Assembly: GCA_964437425.1 (NCBI GenBank)
Contig: CAYTGO010000021.1
Coordinates: 1-48,135 of the forward strand
Source: Scalindua sp964437425
Lineage (GTDB): Bacteria > Planctomycetota > Brocadiia > Brocadiales > Scalinduaceae
Length of the DNA: 48,135 nucleotides
Reading direction: 5' to 3'
This document shows, one piece after another, positions 16,855-25,395 of the stretch; the stretch's first letter is position 1, and each line of letters opens with the position of its first letter. Below the pieces are notes generated by a model. It did no database searches. It was not told the DNA's origin and saw only the letters and a list, made by a program, of their open reading frames with translations. The position numbers were made by a program, and so were the translations under genes.

Positions 16855-18210
16855 ATGGCAAAATTTAGTACTGTTTTTATCTGCCAGCAATGTGGATGGA
16901 AAACGAATAAATGGGTAGGACGATGCTCTGGTTGCGAAGAGTGGGATTCGATGACAGAAGAAAAGTGCGAGTCCGCACTCACACACATCCTGCCAGAATA
17001 TGATATAGAAAACCCTACCTGCATATCAGACATAAAACCGGTTAGTAAACTTAGGACGCATACCCACATCGAAGAATTTGATAGAATTCTAGGTGGTGGT
17101 ATTGTGGCTGGTTCAGCAGTTTTGATTGGTGGCACACCAGGAATAGGAAAATCAACCCTCTTATTACAAGTATGCCAAAATTTCAGCGAACAGAACTGCC
17201 TATCTTTATACGTAACAGGGGAAGAATCAACCGCACAGATAAAATTACGTGCAGACAGACTCGGTGTTACATCGAATAATATTTTTTTGGTTGCGGAAAA
17301 CAATTTAAATGTTATTCTTGAACACATCAAAAAAATCAAGCCCAAGCTCGTCATTGTGGACTCAGTACAAGCTGTGTTCAAGCAAGAACTTGAATCATCT
17401 CCGGGAACAGTCTCGCAAGTCAGGCAATGTGCTAATGAACTGGTTCAAATATCAAAAAAAACGGATTCTTCTATTTTCTTAGTTGGACATGTTACCAAAG
17501 AAGGAATGATTGCCGGACCCAAGGTGTTGGAACATTTGGTTGATACCGTATTGTACTTTGAAGGCGAAAAATTCATGTCATTCAGAATACTAAGAGCGGT
17601 AAAAAATCGCTTTGGCCCAACAAATGAGATAGGAATTTTCGAGATGTGTCAGAATGGACTTAGAGAGGTTAAAGACCCTTCAGAGATATTTCTCTCCAGG
17701 ACACATAATCTAAGTTCAGGCTCTGTAATCATCCCATGTATTGAAGGGACAAGGGCCCTGCTTGTGGAAGTACAGGCGCTGGTAACCAGATCAAGTTTTG
17801 GAATGCCGGGGCGTAAAGTGAGCGGTGTTGATCACAATCGTGTTACTATGATACTGGCCGTGCTGGAAAAAAGAACTGGTCTTCTTTTAGGTGGATATGA
17901 TGTATTTGTAAATGTTGTTGGGGGTGTAAAAATCGAAGAACCGGCAGCAGATCTTGCAATTGCTATTGCAATTACATCCAGTTTCAAGGATGTCGCAATA
18001 CCAGGCAATACTATCATAATAGGGGAATTAGGCTTAGGTGGTGAAGTGAGAGGAGTTAGTCACTTTGATAGCAGGATAAAAGAAGCCGCCAGACTAGGAT
18101 TTGAAAATGCAATCATTCCAAGGGACAGTACAAATGACTTTTCACGAATAAGATCTCTTAATATGACTGAAGTATCTTCACTGGCAGAAGCAACTGACAA
18201 AATATGTTAA
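16855..18210 (+). CDS. radA: DNA repair protein RadA/Sms
   Basis: RadA is a hexameric helicase-like ATPase that helps process recombination intermediates. The N-terminal zinc finger has C10, C13, C24 and C27. The RecA-like core has Walker A in GGTPGIGKST, and the RadA-specific KNRFG motif is present in AVKNRFGPTNEIG. The C-terminal third is the Lon-like domain. At 451 residues it is of normal length. No clear ribosome site precedes the ATG and the 5' bases are AT-rich. It lies behind the clpC terminator, so it should have its own promoter. The first lipoprotein gene begins 15 bases past the stop. Confidence 0.95.
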   Translation: MAKFSTVFICQQCGWKTNKWVGRCSGCEEWDSMTEEKCESALTHILPEYDIENPTCISDIKPVSKLRTHTHIEEFDRILGGGIVAGSAVLIGGTPGIGKSTLLLQVCQNFSEQNCLSLYVTGEESTAQIKLRADRLGVTSNNIFLVAENNLNVILEHIKKIKPKLVIVDSVQAVFKQELESSPGTVSQVRQCANELVQISKKTDSSIFLVGHVTKEGMIAGPKVLEHLVDTVLYFEGEKFMSFRILRAVKNRFGPTNEIGIFEMCQNGLREVKDPSEIFLSRTHNLSSGSVIIPCIEGTRALLVEVQALVTRSSFGMPGRKVSGVDHNRVTMILAVLEKRTGLLLGGYDVFVNVVGGVKIEEPAADLAIAIAITSSFKDVAIPGNTIIIGELGLGGEVRGVSHFDSRIKEAARLGFENAIIPRDSTNDFSRIRSLNMTEVSSLAEATDKIC

Positions 18211-18224
18211 GAAGGGATGGTGTT

Positions 18225-19112
18225 ATGAAATATAATTATTTACCTAAATTTATATCTTTGCTCTTATTGCTCTCTCTATTAACTGGGTGTTACACATATA
18301 ATAAAAAGACTACTAGAAAAAGTAATATAGTTGGAGCAACAGTCAATGATCATAATACATCTGTTGAGATACGGGAAGAACTAGATGAGAATGGAAACGT
18401 AATAAAGAAAAATTATAATCACCCATATTACTTTACGGCAGGGGGACTCACAAATATTCTTTCATCCATTTTTTACACACAGAAAAACATAATGTTGGGC
18501 ACTAAAGGGAAACAACGGTTATACCAAAAGGCAGAGTTACAGGTAATTATACCACCAATACTTAGTGCATTCTCAATGGCCAATGATACTCAAGATATTT
18601 TAGTTCTTTCTACAGTTGACAAGGTGCTTTTGGCTGATGCCCAAAGTTATTTCAGTATGTTTATATCAAACAACGAGCTCAACATTGTCTTTAGTGATAT
18701 TCTAAATAAAAAAAGCTTTCGTGATGAAAGATCATTTGGCAAGAAAAATAAGAGTAAATTTAAAGATCCGTTTGAAGTAAAACGAAGCGGTCACTGGAAT
18801 CTTATTCCCATGGAAGGACAACGGTTTGCACCGGGACATCAAAACTGGCTTATTTTCGATTTGAGTAGTAATTTGTTTGGCGTGGCGGGTAATGGTAGCA
18901 GCAGCAATGCCAATAATAACCCATCTCAAACAGACAGCCGGACAAGAACGATTGAAAGAAAAGTGAGAACCAGCAATAACTTCATTGAAGAAAAACAAAA
19001 ATATCAAGACGTACGAGACAAGCTAAAAGAATTAAAAGTTCTCAGCGATGAAGGCTTGATTTCTGATGAAGATTATGAATTAAAGAAGAAGGAACTTTTG
19101 AATGAATTTTAA
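18225..19112 (+). CDS. Lipoprotein with C-terminal SHOCT domain (paralogue 1)
   Basis: The predicted lipoprotein has a signal peptide with lipobox LTGC (C22 counted from the ATG at 18225). An in-frame ATG at 18204 exists, but 18225 is chosen because AAGGGA lies 8 bases ahead of it and the signal peptide then starts correctly. The middle part is a domain of no recognised family. It ends in a Gly-His-Asn-Trp-Leu-Ile motif (PGHQNWLIFDL) shared with the next gene. The last 35 residues match a SHOCT motif (LKVLSDEGLISDEDYELKKK), a short helical oligomerisation-type domain. Its stop overlaps the start of the paralogue by 11 bases. The function is unknown. Confidence 0.78.
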   Translation: MKYNYLPKFISLLLLLSLLTGCYTYNKKTTRKSNIVGATVNDHNTSVEIREELDENGNVIKKNYNHPYYFTAGGLTNILSSIFYTQKNIMLGTKGKQRLYQKAELQVIIPPILSAFSMANDTQDILVLSTVDKVLLADAQSYFSMFISNNELNIVFSDILNKKSFRDERSFGKKNKSKFKDPFEVKRSGHWNLIPMEGQRFAPGHQNWLIFDLSSNLFGVAGNGSSSNANNNPSQTDSRTRTIERKVRTSNNFIEEKQKYQDVRDKLKELKVLSDEGLISDEDYELKKKELLNEF

Positions 19113-20202
19113 ACGCATTTTACTACTTGCAGTTTTATTTGGAGCAATTGGCTGTACAGACTTTAATTCACTGGTTAAGGACAATAAAGTCAGTAGTCCA
19201 AGAGACAATATTTACAATCAAGGCAAGACGTATATAAGGCTTGAAGCAGTAAACAGCACTGAGGGCACTTCAAAGACATTCCTTGATCATCCCCAATATT
19301 TGAACAAAAACATGTTATCAAATGCACTTGAATCTATTCATTTTAAAGAAAAGAATATTGGCGGCTGGAGCAAAGAACTGAATGTCTTTGCGAAAAATGA
19401 ATTATTGGTTTTAGCACCCCACATGGCTGATGCTTTTACGAAGGCATCCCCATTGCAATATGTATTGATTAATTCAAATGCCAATAAAGGAAAAGGCTTC
19501 TTTAAGACAGGAGGAGCAGACACCATATTTGGATTATTCATCCTAAATGATAAATTGAATGTTGTATTCTCAAAAATACAATATACCGATGCAGAAGACA
19601 AAGGAGAGGAGAGTGTATTTGGACAGACAGCAGAGGATGTGTTTGTTGACCCATTCAGTATAACGAAAAACCCGTTTTGGAAGCTAAGTATACGTGCCGG
19701 TCAAACATTTAAAAGAGGACATGAGAATTGGTTAATAATAGATTTAAAGAAAGATACTTTTGTCAAAGAAGAGGACTACGGAAAGGAAGAAACACTCACT
19801 GATAAGCAAGCTACCGGTAAAATAGTTTTAGGTGGTTCCTCTCAAATTGTACTACAAAGAGTGAGCATTAAAGACCAACTCCTGGAACTGAAAGAATTAG
19901 AAGCTACCGGACTTATTACCAAAGAAGATTACAAGCTTAGAAAGGCATTAATCCTGGGCAGTAAACAAACAAAGAGTATAAAAGATAAATTCAACGATCT
20001 TCGCAAACTAAAAGAAGATGGGTTCATCAGTGGCATAGATTACGATCATAAGAAAAGTGATCTTCTGGCAGAACATGACGATGGTGTAGGAGAAAGAGAT
20101 ATTAAAGAGATCCTGGCAGAGTATCTGGAATTAAGGGATGAAGGATTCATAACAGATGATGATTATAACTACAAGAAAAACACACTATTGAAAAGCTTTT
20201 AA
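19102..20202 (+). CDS. Lipoprotein with three tandem SHOCT-like repeats (paralogue 2)
   Basis: This 366-residue lipoprotein (lipobox AIGC, C18) is clearly related to the gene before it. They share HPxY near the mature N-terminus, a block around KNI, an LN-VFS segment, a V/F-DPF segment, and RGHENWLIIDL. Where the first paralogue has one SHOCT motif, this one has three in a row, near residues 258-290, 294-325 and 333-366. Each has the pattern L-x-x-L-x-x-x-G-[LF]-I-[TS]-x-x-[ED]-[DY]-Y with basic residues after it. A GAAGGAA ribosome site inside the previous gene precedes the ATG, so the two are coupled. The gene converges on ispD with only 40 bp between. The function is unknown. Confidence 0.78.
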   Translation: MNFKRILLLAVLFGAIGCTDFNSLVKDNKVSSPRDNIYNQGKTYIRLEAVNSTEGTSKTFLDHPQYLNKNMLSNALESIHFKEKNIGGWSKELNVFAKNELLVLAPHMADAFTKASPLQYVLINSNANKGKGFFKTGGADTIFGLFILNDKLNVVFSKIQYTDAEDKGEESVFGQTAEDVFVDPFSITKNPFWKLSIRAGQTFKRGHENWLIIDLKKDTFVKEEDYGKEETLTDKQATGKIVLGGSSQIVLQRVSIKDQLLELKELEATGLITKEDYKLRKALILGSKQTKSIKDKFNDLRKLKEDGFISGIDYDHKKSDLLAEHDDGVGERDIKEILAEYLELRDEGFITDDDYNYKKNTLLKSF

Positions 20203-20242
20203 ACTAAAAAGCAAGTATTGAAGCTCTCCCATGAAAACAGCT

Positions 20243-20938
20243 TTAACATTTTACTAATAGTAGCTCCGCCAGCTTTAAATCCTCACGTGTTGTGATTTTA
20301 ATATTATCATAGCTCCCTGAAACTATTCCTACTGTGTGGCCAGCTTTTTCAACGACCTCCGCATCATCAGTAAATTCTTCATTTGTATCCTTGATCTTAT
20401 CGTAAGCATTAACAAGCATATCTCTTTTGAAACCTTGAGGCGTTTGCGCCATCCATAGATCATGCCTGGGAACTGTTTCAACTATTTCAAGATTTGAGTC
20501 AACTTTTTTCACAGTCAATTTCATAGGACTCGCAACAATAGCAGCACCTTTCTCCTCCGTGCTTTTAATAACAGCCTCAATTTCATCATTTTTCACCAAA
20601 GGTCTTACAGCATCATGTATCAAGATTATTTCAGTGTCTGGATCTAAATGAGAAAGGCCGTTATAGATACTATCTTGTCTGCGTTTACCTCCCGTAACAA
20701 TCTTTGCTACCTTGTATGCCTTTAACTCATCCGCCCATTTTTCAATAACCGTTAATCTATCCTTTTCATTCACTACAAAAATAATCTCTTTTACTCTCTC
20801 TAGTTTGGAGAATTTCTCCAGTGTATAAAAAAAAATAGGTTTTTCACCTATCATTATAAACGGCTTTCTTACGTTGGCTCCCATACGGAGACTAAGACCT
20901 GCAGCTGGCATTATTACAGAAACATCTGCTTCCATCAT
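20243..20938 (-). CDS. ispD: 2-C-methyl-D-erythritol 4-phosphate cytidylyltransferase
   Basis: IspD couples CTP to methylerythritol phosphate in the non-mevalonate isoprenoid pathway. The 231-residue protein has the glycine-rich nucleotide loop PAAGLSLRMG with its basic KPF segment, the IHDAVRP motif, the TPQGF segment and the C-terminal TDDAEVVE. The length is as usual for a single-function IspD. Two ATGs are adjacent at 20938 and 20935. The first overlaps the dgt stop as ATGA, showing tight translational coupling at the end of the lysM-hit-dgt-ispD operon. Confidence 0.95.
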   Translation of the reverse strand: MMEADVSVIMPAAGLSLRMGANVRKPFIMIGEKPIFFYTLEKFSKLERVKEIIFVVNEKDRLTVIEKWADELKAYKVAKIVTGGKRRQDSIYNGLSHLDPDTEIILIHDAVRPLVKNDEIEAVIKSTEEKGAAIVASPMKLTVKKVDSNLEIVETVPRHDLWMAQTPQGFKRDMLVNAYDKIKDTNEEFTDDAEVVEKAGHTVGIVSGSYDNIKITTREDLKLAELLLVKC

Positions 20939-22086
20939 ACCCTTTCATAAGGATAAAAAAGTTTCAAATACTCATCTTGAGCAAACCTGTCAGTCATTCC
21001 GGCTATATAGTCACAAACACCCTGATAAAGACCCGCCTCCTCGATCCATTTTTGGTATTCTGGTGGAAGCTGCATAGGATTTTCAATAAATGCGTTGAAC
21101 AGCTCCTCTACAAATCTCTTTGCCTTATCAGCCATTCGAACAACTCTGTAGTGGCTATATGCGTTTTGCTGTAAAAACTTCTGCAATTCCAGTTTCTTTT
21201 TAGATATTTCAGGTGAAAAGGACACTAGTCTTTCTTTACAATTCTGCACATCATCTGTTGTTTTTATCTTCATCTTTTCAATCATGGATTGTGTATGTGT
21301 TATCAAATCTGTTACTTCCATGTCGATTAGATATTTTATTGTATGTATATTTTCCATCTCTTTAGTAAGATTACTATACTGCTCCCTTACTTTCTCTTTT
21401 GCATATCTCCACAATTCAACTTCTTGTAGACCGCTTTCCGTAATCAACCCTGCTTTTAAGCTATCATCTATATCATGATTGTCGTATGCGATAGAGTCAG
21501 CAATATCCACAATCTTTGCTTCAAGAAGTGGCTGTTTTTTTAAATCAAATTTAATAACATTTGGATCATCTGAAAGTAATTTATGCTTTGCAATTGATTC
21601 TCTAACCTCCCACGAAAGATTCAAACCGGAAAACTGAGAATATCGTTTTTCCAGTATGTCAACTACGCGCAAGCCCTGAACGTTATGTTCAAAGCCGCCA
21701 TGATGCTTCATCAATATCCTGAGAGCATCCTCACCTGAATGACCAAAAGGCGTATGCCCCAAGTCATGCGCCAGGGCTATTGCCTCTGAAAGATCCTCGT
21801 TCAAACATAATGCCCTTGATATGCTCCTGGCAATCTGAGCAACTTCTATTGAATGAGTAAGACGCGTTCGATAGTAATCTCCCTCATGATTTACAAACAC
21901 CTGTGTTTTATATTCCAATCTTCTAAAAGCAGTGGAATGGATAATCCTATCTCTATCCCTTTGATAAACACTTCGATAAGGGTGCTCACCCTCAGGATAT
22001 GCTCTTCCACGCGTATTCATGCTTTTCATAGCATGAGAAGCCAGATAACTATCTTCCCTTTTTTCCAGTTCTTCTCTTGTCAGCAT
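20935..22086 (-). CDS. dgt: Deoxyguanosinetriphosphate triphosphohydrolase-like protein
   Basis: This HD-domain enzyme of 383 residues splits dNTPs, typically dGTP, to the nucleoside and tripolyphosphate, and so influences dNTP pools. The metal-binding residues are in RLTHSIEV (H) and ALAHDLGHTPFGHSGE (HD plus the HxxxH stretch), and a later conserved D lies in DIADSIAYDNHD. The size fits the shorter dgt subfamily common in many bacteria rather than the 505-residue E. coli form. The ispD start overlaps its stop, and the HIT gene lies 52 bp upstream. Confidence 0.92.
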   Translation of the reverse strand: MLTREELEKREDSYLASHAMKSMNTRGRAYPEGEHPYRSVYQRDRDRIIHSTAFRRLEYKTQVFVNHEGDYYRTRLTHSIEVAQIARSISRALCLNEDLSEAIALAHDLGHTPFGHSGEDALRILMKHHGGFEHNVQGLRVVDILEKRYSQFSGLNLSWEVRESIAKHKLLSDDPNVIKFDLKKQPLLEAKIVDIADSIAYDNHDIDDSLKAGLITESGLQEVELWRYAKEKVREQYSNLTKEMENIHTIKYLIDMEVTDLITHTQSMIEKMKIKTTDDVQNCKERLVSFSPEISKKKLELQKFLQQNAYSHYRVVRMADKAKRFVEELFNAFIENPMQLPPEYQKWIEEAGLYQGVCDYIAGMTDRFAQDEYLKLFYPYERV

Positions 22087-22138
22087 TGATATTTATTCAA
22101 AGTTATACGAGTTAAAAGTAGATATGAATTTTGTAAGG

Positions 22139-22621
22139 TTAAAAACAATTCTTCAACTCGACATATAAATCATCGAGTGATTGAGGAATAACTTTAGTAT
22201 CGGAAATAACTGGCATAAAGTTTGTATCACCTTTCCATCTTGGAACTATATGTAAGTGTATGTGACCTACAACACCTGCTCCGGCAACATCCCCTAGATT
22301 AATACCTAAATTAAAACCATCAGGGTTCATTTTTTTACTCAATACATCCTTCACGTCTCTCGTCAATGTCATGAATTCCAACATTTCCGAATTACTTAAT
22401 TTTGCCAAATCGTCTTTATGCAGGTTTGGTGCTACCATTAAATGACCATTATTGTATGGATATTTGTTTAGAATACAAAAGCACTCCTTGCCCCTGTACA
22501 AAACAAGATTCTTACGGTCTTGATTGTCTTTTATAGCATCACAGAAAAAACAATTTTCTTCTTTTCTGCTCAAAATAAATTCCTTACGCCAGGGTGCCCA
22601 AATATTTTTCATAGATTGCAC
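22139..22621 (-). CDS. HIT family nucleotide hydrolase/transferase
   Basis: The 160-residue protein carries the histidine-triad active-site motif HIHLHIVPRW, with the CxxC pair FFCD near the N-terminus. Such proteins act on dinucleotides like Ap4A or on nucleotidyl conjugates. The exact substrate is not evident. The annotated start is GTG at 22621, but an ATG at 22612 gives MKNIWAPWRKEF, which resembles related proteins that begin with an IWAPWR segment, so 157 residues is the likelier product. No good ribosome site is seen for either. It sits between the LysM lipoprotein and dgt in one operon. Confidence 0.88.
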   Translation of the reverse strand: MQSMKNIWAPWRKEFILSRKEENCFFCDAIKDNQDRKNLVLYRGKECFCILNKYPYNNGHLMVAPNLHKDDLAKLSNSEMLEFMTLTRDVKDVLSKKMNPDGFNLGINLGDVAGAGVVGHIHLHIVPRWKGDTNFMPVISDTKVIPQSLDDLYVELKNCF

Positions 22622-22664
22622 TTTATAATTAATGCCATTAAAAAGGAAATTTGTAAATAGTTAA

Positions 22665-23408
22665 TTACCGCAGGTGAGATATTGGATTTACCGGTACTCC
22701 GCGTAGAAATATTTTGAAATGGAGTTTGTCTCGTTTCGCCCTCCCGGTACTACCGACCTTTGTAATAGTCTGTCCCTGGAGAACATTGTCACCCTTTTTA
22801 ACAAGAATCTTAGAGTTATAAGCATACCATGTGTACGAACCATCATCATGCTGAAGCACGACAACCTTACCCCAGCCATCGGGTGTATCAGAGGTCAACG
22901 CAACCACACCACTTTTTGATGCCTTCACTGCCTGTCCATTAACAGCCTCTATATCGATTCCTTTGTTTTTATAACCATCTATCCATTTATCAAACCCGAA
23001 CAATATTCTACCACGTATAGGCCATTTAAATGACTCGTTTAATTTCTTAGTATACGTTGAGGCTTTCCGCTCAGAGTTTTTTTTACTAACAACTACACCT
23101 CTTGGTATAACTAATTGTTGCCCGGGTTTTATGTTCTCAACATCCTTAATTTTATTAGCTTTTATAATTTCGTCAGGCAAAACACCATGATTATGGGCTA
23201 TCCGCCAAATAGTATCACCTTTCTTTATGGTATATTTTATAGATTTTTGAGTGCTTGTTTTAGATCGTAATGGCTCCAATTCTTTTTTTAATTCCGGAGG
23301 TGGGTACATACCGGTATTGTAACTTGTAGCACATCCTGCCAGAAAAATCATGACCAGAAACATCATGGCTACACCACCAAGCCATTTTATGTCTGAGAAA
23401 CCTCTCAA
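22665..23408 (-). CDS. LysM and degenerate LytM (M23) lipoprotein, NlpD-like
   Basis: The 247-residue lipoprotein has lipobox FLAGC (C26) and a LysM peptidoglycan-binding domain (about residues 58-103, YTIKKGDTIWRIAHNHG). Its M23/LytM domain lacks the zinc histidines. The expected HxGxD is NKGID, YAH is YAY, and the HxH is LHF preceded by a lysine. It is therefore unlikely to cut peptidoglycan. By analogy with NlpD and EnvC it may activate an amidase at the envelope. The start is TTG with AAGGAG about 10 bases before. The gene heads the operon and lies about 190 bases behind a consensus promoter. Confidence 0.87.
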   Translation of the reverse strand: MRGFSDIKWLGGVAMMFLVMIFLAGCATSYNTGMYPPPELKKELEPLRSKTSTQKSIKYTIKKGDTIWRIAHNHGVLPDEIIKANKIKDVENIKPGQQLVIPRGVVVSKKNSERKASTYTKKLNESFKWPIRGRILFGFDKWIDGYKNKGIDIEAVNGQAVKASKSGVVALTSDTPDGWGKVVVLQHDDGSYTWYAYNSKILVKKGDNVLQGQTITKVGSTGRAKRDKLHFKIFLRGVPVNPISHLR

Positions 23409-23545
23409 TCTACACTCTCTCCTTCAAATTTATGTTATTCTGTAAATTTTCCCATGTTAACGGCTTCCCTGCCTGCCAAAAACTATAATAAACAGATCGA
23501 CCACTCAAGTAATTACACAAATAAGTTTAGATAAACTATAAATGG

Positions 23546-23576
23546 CCACCTCCTTTTCCCATTCTCCTCAAGGTGG
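23546..23576 (-). promoter_or_regulatory. Inverted repeat in the lysM leader enclosing a strong SD-like sequence
   Basis: CCACCT (23546-23551) and AGGTGG (23571-23576) are complementary arms. On the transcript the downstream arm overlaps AAAAGGAGGTGG, a near-perfect anti-16S match, so the stem could hide it. An 8-codon frame starts at the ATG at 23562. No larger frame uses this site. A role in control of the operon is inferred only. Confidence 0.4.
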
Positions 23577-23607
23577 AAATTCGCCTCAACTTGTTGTACA
23601 ATCAAGG

Positions 23608-23637
23608 ATTATATCTATCCAAACTTTGTCATGTCAA
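23608..23637 (-). promoter_or_regulatory. Consensus sigma70 promoter, lysM-hit-dgt-ispD operon
   Basis: On the minus strand TTGACA (23632-23637) and TATAAT (23608-23613) match the housekeeping consensus in every base and are 18 bases apart. Transcription would start near 23600, leaving a leader of about 190 bases before the TTG start at 23408. Confidence 0.8.
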
Positions 23638-23672
23638 GCATTATTGCTCTCACACGATAAGGCTTAAAGTCA

Positions 23673-24647
23673 TTATGTTTGAGGCAACGTAGAGTATGAT
23701 GGCGTATATTTTGAGCCTTGATATGAATTGCGATGTTTTAATTCATTGGTAATTGCAGCAAACACCTCACCCTTAGTTGCTTTCCAGACGGGTGCAATTA
23801 AGGAATCTCCGTGTGTATCACCAACTAATCTCTGTACAACTATGTCTGGAGAAATTCTCTCTAAAAAATCACAAGCGAGCGAGACATATTCTTCCACTTT
23901 CAAAGTTTTAATGTTACCCTTGGCGTAATCTTCTGCCATCGCCGTATTCTCAGCAATATACAGATGGTGGAGTTTTATTCCGTCGATACCCATAGAAGAG
24001 ACTTTTCGGGCCGTTTCCATCATGTCATTCCTATCTTCTCCGGGAAGACCAAGGATGACGTGAACACATATTTTTATACCGTCTCTGTTTTTCGTACGTG
24101 TTACAGCATCATCGAAAGAGTTACAATCATGTCCACGATTTACTAATTGCAAGGTACGGTCGTGAATTGACTGCAAGCCATATTCAACCCATACATGGTA
24201 TTTTTTTGTATAACTGCAAATAAGGTCCAGTATTTCTTCCGTGACACAGTCAGGTCTCGTGCCGATAGAAAGGCCGATGACATCATCGTTTAGCAACGCT
24301 TCATCGTATCGAGCCTTTAGTGTACCAACATCTGCGTATGTATTCGTAAAGGCCTGAAAGTAAGCGATGAACTTTTCAGCGCCATATCTTCTCTTTAGAT
24401 ACTCCACGCCCTTTTCAACCTGTTCTTTTATGGGTAAGATAGTTTCCCGTACATTTGGACTGAAGCTTTCATTAGCACAGTAAGTACATCCACCAACACC
24501 CACTAACCCGTCCCTGTTTGGACATGTGAAACCGGCATGAATCGAAACTTTGTGAACCTTTACGGAGAAATTTTCCCTTAAATAGGCACTAAAGGGGTAG
24601 TATCTGTGTGATTCAAACCATGTTTTTTGAGTTGAGACGGTAGTCAT
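23673..24647 (-). CDS. TIGR01212-family radical SAM protein (YhcC-like)
   Basis: The 324-residue protein has the family's N-terminal cysteine set in CPNRDGLVGVGGCTYC, an unusual C-x11-C-x2-C spacing, which binds the radical SAM cluster. The YAQAF-like YFQAFTNTYA and LGLPGEDRNDM segments are also typical of this family. E. coli YhcC is of similar length. The reaction is not known. Related elongator-like proteins modify tRNA. It stands alone on this strand, with 332 non-coding bases before rpsU and 264 after it, up to the lysM start. Confidence 0.9.
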   Translation of the reverse strand: MTTVSTQKTWFESHRYYPFSAYLRENFSVKVHKVSIHAGFTCPNRDGLVGVGGCTYCANESFSPNVRETILPIKEQVEKGVEYLKRRYGAEKFIAYFQAFTNTYADVGTLKARYDEALLNDDVIGLSIGTRPDCVTEEILDLICSYTKKYHVWVEYGLQSIHDRTLQLVNRGHDCNSFDDAVTRTKNRDGIKICVHVILGLPGEDRNDMMETARKVSSMGIDGIKLHHLYIAENTAMAEDYAKGNIKTLKVEEYVSLACDFLERISPDIVVQRLVGDTHGDSLIAPVWKATKGEVFAAITNELKHRNSYQGSKYTPSYSTLPQT

Positions 24648-24979
24648 TCTTATAATCTATCAGGAAGAAATTTAGTGTCAAAGAAAAAAGCAGATCACTC
24701 TATAATTTCAAGACTGCAGTAATTTTAATCATCCGGCTCAATACCGTATATTTTAAAAACAGTTCTGGAGTCCGGAATGAAAAGATACTAAACGTATATT
24801 ACTTGAAATATATCCCGATGAAAAAGAGTAACGAGGGTCTACATTATTGATAAGTAATTATGGATGTGATATCTATACGGTAATGTTAAGTATAGATTTG
24901 CAGCACTCGATATGATATGTCGTTTCAGCTGGCTTTAAAATTGTTCTTCGAATCACTAATTAATTACAAATTTTACGAG
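24648..24979. other. Intergenic region between rpsU and yhcC-like gene
   Basis: These 332 AT-rich bases hold a perfect 8-bp inverted repeat (24871-24878 ATCTATAC, 24890-24897 GTATAGAT, 11-base loop). No clear terminator, RNA gene or open frame is seen. Confidence 0.5.
24871..24897. repeat. 8-bp inverted repeat
   Basis: ATCTATAC and GTATAGAT are perfect arms around an 11-base loop downstream of rpsU. The arms are AT-rich with no T-tract beyond them, so an operator-like site is as likely as an RNA hairpin. Confidence 0.4.
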
Positions 24980-25183
24980 TTAAATAATATTTGCATTTGG
25001 ATTCTGAGCCTTCTTAATGTTTTTAATTCTTCTGCTAGCTTCACGTCGACGTTTATCAGACGGTTTTTCAAAATAAGCATAACGTTTTGACTGATTTATT
25101 ATGCCCTCTTTATCACACATCTTTTTAAATCTTCTAATCGCCTCACGTAAGCTCTCATTTTCAGAAATCTGAATCTTTGCCAT
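24980..25183 (-). CDS. rpsU: 30S ribosomal protein S21
   Basis: The 67-residue basic protein matches S21: SLREAIRRFKKMCDKEG in the first helix, then the FEKPSDKRRREASRR segment. S21 sits on the small-subunit platform near the anti-Shine-Dalgarno end of 16S rRNA and supports initiation. The gene is monocistronic here, behind a candidate promoter at 25237-25265, and is not linked to dnaG or rpoD as in enterobacteria. Confidence 0.93.
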   Translation of the reverse strand: MAKIQISENESLREAIRRFKKMCDKEGIINQSKRYAYFEKPSDKRRREASRRIKNIKKAQNPNANII

Positions 25184-25236
25184 AAAAAAACCAACTCCAT
25201 TTCTATTAAAATTGTTAAAAGATTGCCAAACGAGAT

Positions 25237-25265
25237 ATGTTATAGATAAACCTATAAACCGTCAA
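25237..25265 (-). promoter_or_regulatory. Candidate rpsU promoter
   Basis: On the minus strand TTGACG (25260-25265) is followed after 17 bases by TAACAT (25237-25242), with TATAAC overlapping it two bases earlier. It points at rpsU and leaves a leader of about 45 bases. Confidence 0.5.
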
Positions 25266-25395
25266 GAAAAAAGTTAACATTGCTATTATTTTTGCTTTAT
25301 AGATATTCTTCTATTTTCAAGATATATTGTAGTGTTTCTACTTAAACAACACCATATATTGCAGATTCTAGTTTAATTGTCATTTAAACTTTCAT

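Noticed and set aside
23536..23562. Eight-codon minus-strand frame in the lysM leader as a real gene
   Set aside because: Its own ribosome site is only one base from the ATG, so translation is doubtful. It is kept only as part of the leader observation.
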